64,000 nt of DNA from Desnuesiella massiliensis (GCF_001403615.1 NZ_LN879455.1:806001-870000), one strand, 5' to 3'; positions 15,679-24,672 are shown, counted from the first letter of the stretch. Program-made: numbers and translations. Notes: a model not told the origin generated them from the sequence alone.

Positions 15679-16461
15679 ATGGAGTTAAAAAATGTTATCC
15701 TTGAAAAAGAAAATAAAGTAGCTATTGTAACAATCAACAGACCAAAAGCATTAAATGCTTTAAATTCAGAAACTTTAAAAGAGTTAGACATTTTAATTGA
15801 AAATCTTGAAAACGATGACGAGGTTTATGCAGTTATAATTACAGGTGCAGGAGATAAAGCATTTGTAGCAGGAGCTGATATAACAGAAATGAAGGACTTA
15901 AATACTATGGAAGGAAGAAGATTTTCTATATTAGGCAATAAAGTGTTTAGGAGACTTGAAAATTTAGAAAAACCTGTAATTGCAGCTATACCAGGCTTTG
16001 CTCTTGGTGGAGGCTGTGAGCTTGCGATGGCTTGTGATATAAGAATTGCTACAGATAAGGCTAAATTTGGACAACCTGAAGTAGGTTTAGGAATCACTCC
16101 AGGCTTTGGTGGAACTCAAAGATTAGCTAGAATAGTTGGCTTAGGAAAAGCTAAAGAATTAATTTACACAGGAAGAATAATGAAGGCTGACGAAGCTTTA
16201 AATATAGGATTAGTTAATAAAGTTGTAGAAGCAGATAAATTAATGGAAGAAGCCAAAGCTATGGCAAATCAAATAGCTTCTAATGCTCCAATAGCAGTTA
16301 AGCTATGCAAGGTTGCTATAAACAGAGGAATGCAATGTGATATAGATACAGCTTTAATGTATGAAGCAGAAGCTTTTGGAGAATGTTTTTCAACGTTAGA
16401 CCAAAAGGAAGGCATGACAGCTTTTGTAGAGAAGAGAGAAAAGAGCTTCCAAAATAAATAA
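15679..16461 (+). CDS. crt: 3-hydroxybutyryl-CoA dehydratase (crotonase)
   Basis: A 260-residue crotonase-fold enzyme that dehydrates 3-hydroxybutyryl-CoA to crotonyl-CoA in butyrate formation. The oxyanion-hole regions are AFVAGADITEMKDL and ALGGGCELAMACD, and the two catalytic Glu lie in GGCELAM and QPEVGLGITPGFGG. The length matches clostridial Crt. It is the first gene of crt-bcd-etfB-etfA-hbd, the usual clostridial order, with a sigma-54 promoter and Rex operator upstream. AAGGGAGG precedes the ATG. As often in clostridia, thiolase is not in the cluster. Confidence 0.97.
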   Translation: MELKNVILEKENKVAIVTINRPKALNALNSETLKELDILIENLENDDEVYAVIITGAGDKAFVAGADITEMKDLNTMEGRRFSILGNKVFRRLENLEKPVIAAIPGFALGGGCELAMACDIRIATDKAKFGQPEVGLGITPGFGGTQRLARIVGLGKAKELIYTGRIMKADEALNIGLVNKVVEADKLMEEAKAMANQIASNAPIAVKLCKVAINRGMQCDIDTALMYEAEAFGECFSTLDQKEGMTAFVEKREKSFQNK

Positions 16462-16550
16462 TTATCATTAACATAAAAAATTATACTAGAGATCAGAAAT
16501 CTGGTCTCTAGCCTTAAGTATGCAGTTAAAAAATAAGGAGGTATAAGTAA

Positions 16551-17690
16551 ATGAATTTTGCACTATCAAAGGAACAAGAATTAGTTAGACAAATGGTAAG
16601 AGAGTTTGCAAATGATAAAGTAAAACCAATAGCAGCAGAAATAGATGAAACAGAAAGATTTCCTATGGAAAACGTGGAGTTAATGGCTAAGTATGGAATG
16701 ATGGGATTGCCTTTCCCAGTTCAATATGGTGGAGCAGGCGGAGATACTCTATCCTATATATTAGCAGTGGAAGAATTATCAAAGGTTTGTGGAACTACAG
16801 GGGTTATACTTTCAGCTCACGTTTCCCTTTGTGCATCTTTAATTCAACAATTTGGAACAGAGGATCAAAAACAAAAATACTTAATACCATTAGCTAAAGG
16901 TGAAAAAATTGGTGCTTTTGGACTAACTGAGCCTAATGCGGGTACAGATGCATCTGGACAACAAACTATAGCTGTGTTAGAGGGAGATCATTATGTATTA
17001 AATGGCTCTAAGATATTTATAACTAACGGTGGAGTGGCAGATGTATTTATCGTATTTGCTATGACAGATAGAAGCAAGGGTGTTAAAGGCATATCAGCAT
17101 TTATAGTTGAAAAGAACTTCCCAGGTTTCTCTATTGGAAAATTAGAAAACAAAATGGGTATCAGAGCTTCTTCAACTACTGAGCTTATAATGGAAAACTG
17201 CATAGTTCCAAAGGAAAACCTAATAGGACAAGAAGGAAAGGGTTTTGGTATAGCTATGAAGACTCTAGATGGAGGAAGAATAGGTATAGCAGCTCAAGCT
17301 TTAGGTATAGCAGAAGGTGCTTTAGAAGAATCTATAAACTACATGAAAGATAGAAAACAATTTGGAAAACCATTAAGCGCATTCCAAGGATTACAATGGA
17401 TGATAGCTGAAATGGACGTTAAAGTAGAAGCTGCAAGACAATTAGTTTATAAATCAGCTTGGTTAAAGGACAATGGTCTACCATATTCTTTAGATGCAGC
17501 TAGAGCAAAACTATTTGCAGCAGATGTAGCAATGGAAGTAACTACTAAGGCAGTTCAAATCTTTGGTGGATACGGATATACTAAGGAGTACCCAGTAGAA
17601 AGAATGATGAGAGACGCTAAGATAACTGAAATCTATGAAGGAACTTCACAAGTTCAGAAGATGGTTATAGCTGGAAGTGTAATAAAGTAA
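16551..17690 (+). CDS. bcd: Butyryl-CoA dehydrogenase
   Basis: A 379-residue acyl-CoA dehydrogenase that reduces crotonyl-CoA to butyryl-CoA. With EtfAB it bifurcates electrons from NADH to crotonyl-CoA and ferredoxin. FAD and substrate motifs are FGLTEPNAGTDASGQQT (near 125) and YVLNGSKIFITNGG. The C-terminal EIYEGTSQVQK (near 365) contains the catalytic Glu. The length fits short-chain dehydrogenases. The gap to crt is 89 bases with AAGGAGG before the ATG, and etfB follows after 13 bases. Confidence 0.97.
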   Translation: MNFALSKEQELVRQMVREFANDKVKPIAAEIDETERFPMENVELMAKYGMMGLPFPVQYGGAGGDTLSYILAVEELSKVCGTTGVILSAHVSLCASLIQQFGTEDQKQKYLIPLAKGEKIGAFGLTEPNAGTDASGQQTIAVLEGDHYVLNGSKIFITNGGVADVFIVFAMTDRSKGVKGISAFIVEKNFPGFSIGKLENKMGIRASSTTELIMENCIVPKENLIGQEGKGFGIAMKTLDGGRIGIAAQALGIAEGALEESINYMKDRKQFGKPLSAFQGLQWMIAEMDVKVEAARQLVYKSAWLKDNGLPYSLDAARAKLFAADVAMEVTTKAVQIFGGYGYTKEYPVERMMRDAKITEIYEGTSQVQKMVIAGSVIK

Positions 17691-17703
17691 GGAGGATAAA
17701 TAA

Positions 17704-18483
17704 ATGAATATAGTGGTTTGTTTAAAGCAAGTACCTGATACAACAGCAGTAAGAATTGATCCAAAAACAGGAACACTTATAAGAGAAGGAGTTCCATCAA
17801 TTATCAATCCAGAAGATAAACATGCTTTAGAAGAGGCTCTAAGATTAAAAGATCAGTATGGTGCAAAGGTAACTATTATAAGTATGGGACCACCTCAAGC
17901 ACAAAACGCATTAAGAGAAGCTCTTTGCATGGGAGCTGATGAAGCCATATTAATAACTGACAGAGCCTTTGCAGGAGCAGATACTCTAGCTACTTCAAAA
18001 GCTTTAGCAGGAGCTTTAAGAAAACTTGAATATGATATAGTATTCGCAGGAAGACAAGCTATAGACGGAGATACCGCTCAAGTAGGACCAGAAATAGCTG
18101 AACATTTAGATATACCTCAAGTTACATACGTTCAAGACGTAAAGGTTGAAGGAGAAACATTATATATAAATAGAGCATTAGAGGATGGATATGAAATTAT
18201 TGAAGTTAAAGCACCAGTGCTTTTAACAGCTATAAAAGAATTAAATGAGCCAAGATACATGAATGCTAGATATATATTTGATTCTGCTAATAAAGAAATA
18301 AAGATATGGTCAGCTAATGATATAGATGTAGAAAAGTCAGAACTTGGACTTGCAGGTTCTCCAACAAAGGTTAAAAAATCTATGACTAAGGAAGCTAAGG
18401 GTCAGGGAGAAATAGTTGATAAGCCAGCAGCAGAAGCAGCAGCATATGTTATACAAAAAATGAAAGAAAGACACTACATCTAG
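17704..18483 (+). CDS. etfB: Electron transfer flavoprotein, beta subunit
   Basis: A 259-residue EtfB. With EtfA it carries the bifurcating FAD and passes electrons from NADH to Bcd and ferredoxin. Typical features: N-terminal VVCLKQVPDTTAVRIDPKTG, GADEAILITDRAFAGADTLA, and FAGRQAIDGDTAQVGPEIAE, which line the nucleotide and flavin pocket. The length fits clostridial EtfB. Shine-Dalgarno AAGGAGG lies before the ATG, and the gene starts 13 bases after bcd. Confidence 0.97.
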   Translation: MNIVVCLKQVPDTTAVRIDPKTGTLIREGVPSIINPEDKHALEEALRLKDQYGAKVTIISMGPPQAQNALREALCMGADEAILITDRAFAGADTLATSKALAGALRKLEYDIVFAGRQAIDGDTAQVGPEIAEHLDIPQVTYVQDVKVEGETLYINRALEDGYEIIEVKAPVLLTAIKELNEPRYMNARYIFDSANKEIKIWSANDIDVEKSELGLAGSPTKVKKSMTKEAKGQGEIVDKPAAEAAAYVIQKMKERHYI

Positions 18484-18513
18484 TATTTTCTAGTATTGAA
18501 GGAGGTATTTAAA

Positions 18514-19524
18514 ATGAACATAGCGGATTACAAAGGCGTTTGGGTTTTTGCTGAGCAAAGAGACGGAGAACTTCAAAAGGTTTCCTTAGAATTATTAGGC
18601 GAAGGAAGAAAAATTGCAGATAAATTAGGAGTTAAGTTAACTGCACTATTATTAGGTGATAAAATAGAAGGATTAGCGAAAAATTTAGTAGCTTATGGAG
18701 CAGATGAGGTTTTAGTTGCAGAAGATCCTTTATTAAAGAATTATACTACTGATGCTTATACAAAGGTAATTTGCGATTTAGCAAATGAGAAAAAACCTGA
18801 CATATTTTTTATTGGAGCTACTTTCATTGGTAGAGACTTAGGCCCAAGAGTAGCGGCTAGATTATCCACAGGGTTAACAGCTGATTGTACTTCTTTAGAT
18901 ATAGATGAAGAAGGAAGATATTTATTAGCAACAAGACCAGCTTTTGGTGGAAACTTAATGGCTACTATAGCTTGTGCTGATCACAGACCACAAATGGCTA
19001 CAGTTAGACCAGGAGTGTTTGAAAAGTTAGCTAAAGATGAGAGTAAGGTAGCTAACATAGAAAAAGTTAGCTTTGAATTAAGCGAAAATGATGTAAGAAC
19101 TAAAGTAGTTAAAGTAGTTAAAGAACATAAAGATATTGTAGATATAAGCGAAGCTAATATACTTATATCTGGTGGTAGAGGAGTTGGAAACAAAGAAACT
19201 TTCAAACTTCTTCAAGACCTAGCGGAAGTAATGGGCGGAACCGTTGCAGCATCTAGAGCTGCAGTAGAAAATGGCTGGTTGGAAAGAGATTACCAAGTTG
19301 GACAGACTGGTAAGACAGTAAGACCTAATATATATATAGCCTGCGGAATATCGGGAGCTATACAGCATTTAGCTGGTATGCAGGATTCAGATTATATCAT
19401 AGCTATCAATAAAGACGCTACGGCTCCAATCATGAAGGCAGCTGACCTTGCTATAGTTGGTGACTTAAATAAAGTAATACCAGAACTTATAGCTCAAGTT
19501 AAAGCTAGAAAAGAAAATCAATAA
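18514..19524 (+). CDS. etfA: Electron transfer flavoprotein, alpha subunit
   Basis: A 336-residue EtfA, partner of EtfB in the Bcd-Etf bifurcating complex. An in-frame ATG at 18496 precedes the ribosome-binding site, so the ATG at 18514, eight bases after AAGGAGG, is used. The C-terminal FAD domain has ISGGRGVGNKETFKLL, ASRAAVENGWLERDYQVGQT and YIACGISGAIQHLAGMQDS, the canonical EtfA signature. The N-terminal half is the adenosine-like fold. The gene is followed by a hairpin without a T tract and then hbd. Confidence 0.97.
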   Translation: MNIADYKGVWVFAEQRDGELQKVSLELLGEGRKIADKLGVKLTALLLGDKIEGLAKNLVAYGADEVLVAEDPLLKNYTTDAYTKVICDLANEKKPDIFFIGATFIGRDLGPRVAARLSTGLTADCTSLDIDEEGRYLLATRPAFGGNLMATIACADHRPQMATVRPGVFEKLAKDESKVANIEKVSFELSENDVRTKVVKVVKEHKDIVDISEANILISGGRGVGNKETFKLLQDLAEVMGGTVAASRAAVENGWLERDYQVGQTGKTVRPNIYIACGISGAIQHLAGMQDSDYIIAINKDATAPIMKAADLAIVGDLNKVIPELIAQVKARKENQ

Positions 19525-19536
19525 TATTTTTTTATA

Positions 19537-19562
19537 TACTTCAGCCGTAATAGGCTGAAGTA
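19537..19562 (+). other. Intercistronic hairpin etfA-hbd
   Basis: ATACTTCAGCC and GGCTGAAGTAT enclose GTAAT-A, giving an 11-bp stem. No T run follows on the plus strand, so it looks like an mRNA-stabilising or processing hairpin rather than a full terminator. AGTATAATAT just behind it might act as a -10 box for a separate hbd transcript. Confidence 0.6.
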
Positions 19563-19620
19563 TAGTATAATATAAGCATAAAAAGGTTTGAATACATATT
19601 TTTGTTGGGAGGTCTAGAAA

Positions 19621-20469
19621 ATGGAAAAAATATTTGTTCTTGGTGCAGGTACAATGGGCTCAGGTATAGCTCAAGCTTTCGCAGTTAAAGGGTATGAAGT
19701 GGTATTAAGAGATATTAAAGATGAATTTGTTCAAAGAGGCGTGGCTGGAATAAACAAAAGCCTTTCAAAATTAGTTGAAAAAGGTAAGATGACAGCAGAA
19801 GCTAAGGACGAAATCATGGCTAGAGTGCATGGTACAGTAGATATGAATGCTGCAGCAGATTGCGATCTTATAATAGAAGCAGCAGTAGAAAATATGGAAA
19901 TAAAGAGACAAATATTTGGTGAATTGGATAGAATATGTAAGCCTGAAGCTATACTTGCTTCAAATACATCTTCTTTATCCATTACAGAAATAGGTTCAGC
20001 TACAAAAAGACCAGATAAGGTTATAGGTATGCATTTCTTCAATCCAGCTCCAGTTATGAAACTAGTTGAAATCATAAGAGGAATAGCGACTTCTCAAGAA
20101 TGCTATGATAAAGTAAAAGAATTATCTTTAGCTATAGGAAAAGATCCAGTAGAAGTTGCTGAAGCTCCAGGATTTGTAGTTAATAGAATATTAATTCCAA
20201 TGATCAATGAAGCTATCTGTGTTTTATCAGAAGGTACTGCTTCTGCGGCAGATATCGATAAATCCATGATGCTTGGAGCAAATCATCCAATGGGACCTCT
20301 TACACTATCAGACTTTATAGGAAATGATATAGTACTAGCTATTATGGATGTTTTATATAAAGAAACGGGAGATCCTAAATACAGAGCTTGCCCATTATTA
20401 AAGAAATATGTAAGAGCAGGCTATCTTGGAAGAAAAACTGGAAGAGGATTCTTTGACTATTCAAAATAA
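19621..20469 (+). CDS. hbd: 3-hydroxybutyryl-CoA dehydrogenase
   Basis: A 282-residue NAD(P)-dependent enzyme that reduces acetoacetyl-CoA to 3-hydroxybutyryl-CoA. The Rossmann loop is at the N-terminus (VLGAGTMGSGIAQAFAVKGY). The catalytic His is in IGMHFFNPAPVMKLVEI (near 138), paired with a Glu in that motif. The C-terminal domain has NHPMGPLTLSDFIGND. The length matches clostridial Hbd. GGGAGG lies before the ATG. It is the last gene of the butyrate cluster; a strong terminator follows. Confidence 0.97.
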   Translation: MEKIFVLGAGTMGSGIAQAFAVKGYEVVLRDIKDEFVQRGVAGINKSLSKLVEKGKMTAEAKDEIMARVHGTVDMNAAADCDLIIEAAVENMEIKRQIFGELDRICKPEAILASNTSSLSITEIGSATKRPDKVIGMHFFNPAPVMKLVEIIRGIATSQECYDKVKELSLAIGKDPVEVAEAPGFVVNRILIPMINEAICVLSEGTASAADIDKSMMLGANHPMGPLTLSDFIGNDIVLAIMDVLYKETGDPKYRACPLLKKYVRAGYLGRKTGRGFFDYSK

Positions 20470-20483
20470 AAATTGTAAATTAA

Positions 20484-20518
20484 AAAAGGGGTTGTCTCAA
20501 AGTGATACAACCCCTTTT
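20484..20518 (+). terminator. Terminator of the butyrate operon
   Basis: AAAAGGGGTTGT and ACAACCCCTTTT form a 12-bp stem with an 11-base loop right behind hbd. The A and T flanks could let it work in both directions. Confidence 0.85.
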
Positions 20519-20679
20519 AAGTATTGTAAAAAAATAATGGATGGCTGGTTACTTTTACAGGTGCGTTGAATGTTGCGTAAAACTGTATATTAACTTATGT
20601 TAAAGATGAGTAGTAATTAAAGAATTTTTAGCAGAAGTTAGTATATACATTGCATCAAATTTTATAGGAGCTGAAGTGA

Positions 20680-22605
20680 ATGTATAATAAAAAAAGCCAC
20701 GATGAAATTATAAAAGAATCCCATGAAAGATCTAAAGAGTATGGCATTGAAAAAGAGAGGATCGTTTCTAAAAAGATACTAAAAGGTAAGGAAGTTTCAG
20801 ATACTATAAGAAATAACAAAAGATTAATAACCGTAGCAGCACCTTTTGTAAAGATACTATACGATTTTGTAATAGGTTCTGGTTTTATAATAATTTTAAC
20901 GGATAGAGAAGGCTGTATTTTAAATTTAATAGGAGATAAGGACATAGTTAACGCTGCTAAGGAATTGAATATGGTCATAGGGGCTTATATGGATGAAGGA
21001 AGTATAGGTACTAATGCTATGGGTACTGCTATAAAAGAAGATTCACCAATACAGGTTTCAGCAAAAGAACATTTTATTACTGCATATCATAGGTGGACTT
21101 GTTCCGCGGCGCCTATTCATGATATTCAGGGGAATATCATCGGAACCTTAAATTTAACAGGCAGAAGTCATCTAGTTAATCCTCATAGCCTGGGATTGGT
21201 GGTAGCTGCAGTTAGATCCATAGAAAATCAAATGAAAATGGAAAGTACTCAAAAGAAGCTTCAAGAGGCCTATTTGTATATGAATACTATAATGAATTCT
21301 ATTTCTTATGGTATCTTAGCTATAGACAAGGATGGCATAATAAATAGCATAAATGATACTGCTTGCAAAATCATAAGATTAGAAAGAAAAGAGATAATTA
21401 ATAAGACTATAGACATTATAGATAGTAATTTAGCACACTTTTTAACAGAGTTTAAAGAAGGGAAGAATATAAGAGACGAAGAATTACATTTTAAACTTCG
21501 AGGACTTAGAGAAAGATATACCATGGATGCCTATCCTATTCACTCAGAAAATGGAGTAGTAGGCACTGTTATACTATTAAAGGATATGCAAAATGTTATC
21601 AACCTAGTAAATAAATATACTGGTATGAGAGCGAAATATAGCTTTGAAGATTTCATAGGAGAAGGCTTAGAGGTTAAGAGGATAAAAGAATACGCAAAGA
21701 ATGTAGCGGATAGCCCATCTACCATATTGATTGAAGGTGAAAGCGGTACTGGTAAAGAAGTGTTAGCTCAGGCTATTCATAACTATAGCAATAGAAGAGA
21801 TCTTGGATTTGTAGCTATAAATTGTGGTGCTATATCAAAAAATTTAATTGAAAGTGAGCTTTTCGGCTATGATGAAGGAGCTTTCACCGGTGCAAAAAAA
21901 GGCGGCCATCCTGGTAAATTTGAATTAGCTAATGGAGGAACCCTTTTTTTAGATGAGATAGGAGAGATGCCTATAGATATGCAGGTAAATCTTTTAAGAG
22001 TGCTACAGGAGGGGGTAGTAACAAGAGTGGGAGGAAATAAATATGTCCCCATTGATGTGAGGGTTATGGCAGCCACCAATAAGGATTTAAGAAAGGAGGT
22101 TGCTAAGGGAAACTTCAGGCAGGACCTTTATTATAGGCTCAGTGTTATTCCTATAACTATACCGCCTTTAAGAGAACGTAAAGAGGATATTCCTTTATTA
22201 ATAAAGCACTTTCTTCAAGTTAAATCTAAAAAGCTTAACAAACCTATCCCGCCAATAACTGAAGAGCAATATTATAAAATATTAGGTTATAATTGGAAGG
22301 GAAATGTAAGAGAGCTAGAGAATTTTATTGAAAAATTTATAATTCTTGGTGGAGAAGTAGATATAGAGCATATGAACAATAATAGACTAAATTATGAGAA
22401 ATTTAAAGAAATAGTATGTAGTGAGGATACCAAGGAGTATGAGGAGTGCTATGTGAAATCCTTGGAGGAGCTAGAAAGAAGGGCCATATTAGCTTGTTAT
22501 AAAAAGTATGATGGTAATATTTCTAAAGTAGCTACTACATTAAATATAGGAAGAAATACATTGTATTCTAAAATTAAAAAGTATAATATAGATTTTGAAG
22601 GTTAA
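20680..22605 (+). CDS. Sigma-54-dependent enhancer-binding activator (AcoR-like)
   Basis: A 641-residue activator of sigma-54 RNA polymerase. Order: an N-terminal GAF-like sensor of the AcoR/DhaR type (about 55-185, with DEGSIGTNAMGTAIKE); a PAS domain (about 200-310, with SISYGILAIDKDGIINSIND); the AAA+ domain (about 325-555) with Walker A GESGTGKE, the sigma-54 contact loop GAFTGA, Walker B GGTLFLDEIGEMP and the arginine-finger region; and a C-terminal Fis-type helix-turn-helix (about 597-640, NISKVATTLNIGRNTLYSKI). There is no receiver domain, so it senses a small ligand directly. It lies between the sigma-54 promoters of crt and the alcohol dehydrogenase gene and is their natural candidate activator. 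AGGAG precedes the ATG. Confidence 0.95.
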   Translation: MYNKKSHDEIIKESHERSKEYGIEKERIVSKKILKGKEVSDTIRNNKRLITVAAPFVKILYDFVIGSGFIIILTDREGCILNLIGDKDIVNAAKELNMVIGAYMDEGSIGTNAMGTAIKEDSPIQVSAKEHFITAYHRWTCSAAPIHDIQGNIIGTLNLTGRSHLVNPHSLGLVVAAVRSIENQMKMESTQKKLQEAYLYMNTIMNSISYGILAIDKDGIINSINDTACKIIRLERKEIINKTIDIIDSNLAHFLTEFKEGKNIRDEELHFKLRGLRERYTMDAYPIHSENGVVGTVILLKDMQNVINLVNKYTGMRAKYSFEDFIGEGLEVKRIKEYAKNVADSPSTILIEGESGTGKEVLAQAIHNYSNRRDLGFVAINCGAISKNLIESELFGYDEGAFTGAKKGGHPGKFELANGGTLFLDEIGEMPIDMQVNLLRVLQEGVVTRVGGNKYVPIDVRVMAATNKDLRKEVAKGNFRQDLYYRLSVIPITIPPLRERKEDIPLLIKHFLQVKSKKLNKPIPPITEEQYYKILGYNWKGNVRELENFIEKFIILGGEVDIEHMNNNRLNYEKFKEIVCSEDTKEYEECYVKSLEELERRAILACYKKYDGNISKVATTLNIGRNTLYSKIKKYNIDFEG

Positions 22606-22625
22606 ATATTATGAGGAGGATTAAC

Positions 22626-23090
22626 ATGAGTTTAAAAGGATTTATTACTTCTGTAGTTATGGCAGTATTGCTTTGCCTTTCTTCATTTATTATCGGAGTT
22701 AAGTTTACTTTGATAATATTAGGACTATTTTATATTATACAAGGGATATTATACCAGTATAATAAGGATTATTATATTAAGATACAAAATGTTATAAATG
22801 CAGATAGAGAGAGGATTTATGAAAGTAAAAGTGATGAATTTAAAGAATATATAAAGTCAGATCCTATATCTTGCTTTTTTGTAGGTATATTATTTATGTA
22901 CTTAGGCTTTAGGTATGCTTACTTAGTACCTTCCATTAAATATTACATAGCTGTAAGTATATTTGTAATATCTAACTATTTTATAGAGATATATGCTATG
23001 AGTAAAAGCGTTGATTGGCAGGATTATAAAAAGAAAAGTATTTTACCTATATTAATAATATTGATTTTTGTGCTATTTTTGTTAAATTAA
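22626..23090 (+). CDS. Hypothetical membrane protein downstream of the activator
   Basis: A 154-residue protein with about four hydrophobic segments (about 5-45 as a pair, 82-100, 105-125, 138-154). I do not recognise the family. The ATG at 22626 is chosen because GAGGAGG ends six bases before it; the ATG at 22611 precedes that site. It starts 20 bases after the activator gene and is probably co-transcribed. A terminator follows at 23194. Confidence 0.6.
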   Translation: MSLKGFITSVVMAVLLCLSSFIIGVKFTLIILGLFYIIQGILYQYNKDYYIKIQNVINADRERIYESKSDEFKEYIKSDPISCFFVGILFMYLGFRYAYLVPSIKYYIAVSIFVISNYFIEIYAMSKSVDWQDYKKKSILPILIILIFVLFLLN

Positions 23091-23112
23091 TAATAATATA
23101 TGTTGGTATAGA

Positions 23113-23182
23113 TGTTCTAAAATGGAACTATGTTCTGAAATAGAACATAAAGTATTTTCAAAATATGTACTATTATCGAACA
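23113..23182 (+). promoter_or_regulatory. Three tandem 17-bp enhancer-like sites
   Basis: TGTTCTAAAATGGAACT (23113-23129), TGTTCTGAAATAGAACA (23131-23147, a perfect palindrome around GAAAT) and TGTACTATTATCGAACA (23166-23182) share the pattern TGTTCT-N5-AGAACA. They are centred about 226, 208 and 173 bases upstream of the predicted sigma-54 start of the alcohol dehydrogenase gene, a usual range for enhancer-binding proteins. The neighbouring activator at 20680 is the likely ligand of these sites. Confidence 0.65.
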
Positions 23183-23193
23183 ATTGATGTTTT

Positions 23194-23235
23194 GGTGATG
23201 AGAATAACTATATTTTCATCACCTTTTTTATTTTA
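23194..23235 (+). terminator. Terminator of the activator operon
   Basis: GGTGATGA and TTCATCACC flank a 14-base loop and are followed by TTTTTTTATTTT. It lies between the enhancer-like sites and the sigma-54 promoter. Confidence 0.8.
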
Positions 23236-23299
23236 TTTTTGAAATAAAATCGGCTAATAATCAGATATAGACAATGTAAAATGCTTTTTTAAAAGAAGA

Positions 23300-23317
23300 T
23301 TGTTAAATAAATGACTA
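23300..23317 (+). promoter_or_regulatory. Degenerate Rex-like operator upstream of adh
   Basis: TTGTTAAATAAATGACTA has one perfect half (TTGTTA) and a second half matching TAACAA at four of six bases. It ends three bases before the sigma-54 element, a similar arrangement to the perfect Rex site at crt. Confidence 0.45.
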
Positions 23318-23320
23318 AAT

Positions 23321-23335
23321 TGGCATGAATATTGC
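23321..23335 (+). promoter_or_regulatory. Sigma-54 (-24/-12) promoter of the alcohol dehydrogenase gene
   Basis: TGGCATGAATATTGC has GG and GC doublets 10 bases apart and differs from the crt element by a single base. The predicted start is near 23347, about 38 bases before the gene. Confidence 0.8.
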
Positions 23336-23384
23336 GATGTATTAAAAATGTAAAAATAAATTCAAAACTCAGGAGGGTCAAAAA

Positions 23385-24551
23385 ATGAATAGATTTACAT
23401 TGCCAAGAGATATTTATTTTGGAAAAGGAAGCATGGAGTATTTAAAAACTATTAAGGGTAAGAGAGCGGTAATCGTAACCGGTGGAAGCTCCATGCAAAA
23501 GTTTGGATTCTTAGATAAGGTAGAGAGTTATTTAAAAGCAGCTGGTATAGAGACAAAAAGAATTGAAGGTGTTGAGCCAGATCCGTCAGTAGAGACAGTG
23601 ATGAATGGTGCAGCTTTAATGAGAGAATTTGAACCAGATTGGATAATATCTATTGGTGGTGGATCACCTATAGATGCTGCAAAAGCCATGTGGATATTCT
23701 ATGAGCATCCAGAGGTTACTTTTAACGATGTAAAGGATCCTTTCACAGTACCAGAGTTAAGAAATAAGGCTAAGTTTATAGCTATACCATCTACTAGTGG
23801 TACTGCTACTGAAGTTACAGCTTTCTCAGTAATAACTGATTATAAAGCAGAAATAAAATATCCTCTAGCAGACTATAATCTAACTCCAGATGTGGCTATT
23901 GTTGATCCAGAGCTTGCAGAAACTATGCCAGCTACTCTAACTGCACATACAGGCATGGATGCTTTAACTCATGCTATAGAAGCTTATGTAGCTGCGTTAC
24001 ATTCTCCATTCTCAGATCCTTTAGCTATGCAGGCCATAGAAATGGTAAGAGATTATTTATTAGATTCTTATAAAGGGAATGCTAATGCAAGAGAACAAAT
24101 GCATATAGCTCAATGCTTAGCAGGGATGGCTTTCACTAATGCTTTATTAGGAATAACTCATAGTATGGCACACAAGACCGGTGCCGTGTTCCATATACCA
24201 CATGGATGTGCTAATGCCATATATTTACCTTATGTAATAGATTTTAATAAAAAGGCCTGTGGAGATAGATATGCTCAAATAGCTAAGAATTTAGGTTTGG
24301 AAGGAAATAGTGAAGAAGAATTAATAAAAGCTTTAACAGATATGATAAAAGATTTAAATAAGAAAATGAGAATCCCTCAAACTCTGAAAGCTTATGGAAT
24401 AACTGAAGAAGAATTCTATAAAAACTTAGATAGAATATCAGAAAATGCTGTGAAAGATGCATGTACAAGTTCAAATCCAAGAACTATTTCTGTGGAAGAA
24501 ATGAAGAAGGTCTATACTTGTACCTTTACAGGAGAAGAAGTTAATTTTTAG
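23385..24551 (+). CDS. Iron-containing alcohol dehydrogenase
   Basis: A 388-residue group III alcohol dehydrogenase, reducing aldehydes such as acetaldehyde or butyraldehyde to alcohols with NAD(P)H. The nucleotide loop is SIGGGSPIDAAKAMW (near 90). Metal ligands are in AIVDPELA (Asp), ALTHAIEAYV (His), GITHSMAHKTGAVF (His) and HIPHGCANAI (His). It resembles the dehydrogenase half of AdhE rather than the BdhA/B branch, which is a judgement from motifs only. AGGAGG precedes the ATG. The promoter is of sigma-54 type with enhancer-like and Rex-like sites. Cofactor preference and chain length cannot be read. Confidence 0.92.
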   Translation: MNRFTLPRDIYFGKGSMEYLKTIKGKRAVIVTGGSSMQKFGFLDKVESYLKAAGIETKRIEGVEPDPSVETVMNGAALMREFEPDWIISIGGGSPIDAAKAMWIFYEHPEVTFNDVKDPFTVPELRNKAKFIAIPSTSGTATEVTAFSVITDYKAEIKYPLADYNLTPDVAIVDPELAETMPATLTAHTGMDALTHAIEAYVAALHSPFSDPLAMQAIEMVRDYLLDSYKGNANAREQMHIAQCLAGMAFTNALLGITHSMAHKTGAVFHIPHGCANAIYLPYVIDFNKKACGDRYAQIAKNLGLEGNSEEELIKALTDMIKDLNKKMRIPQTLKAYGITEEEFYKNLDRISENAVKDACTSSNPRTISVEEMKKVYTCTFTGEEVNF

Positions 24552-24636
24552 TCATCTGAAAAATAACTAGCCCAATATATTCATAGATCAATTGATTATT
24601 TGTGAAGATCTCCTAATTAAGTATCCATAAAAGCGA

Positions 24637-24672
24637 AACTCTCTTGATTTTTATGTCAAGAGAGTTTTATTA
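24637..24672 (+). terminator. Terminator after the alcohol dehydrogenase gene
   Basis: AAACTCTCTTGA and TCAAGAGAGTTT form a strong stem with a short T-rich loop, followed by TATTA. Confidence 0.85.

Noticed and set aside
20525..20600. GGTGCGTTGAATGTTGCG upstream of the activator considered as a sigma-54 promoter
   Set aside because: The GG-to-GC spacing is 13 rather than 10 bases, so it does not qualify.
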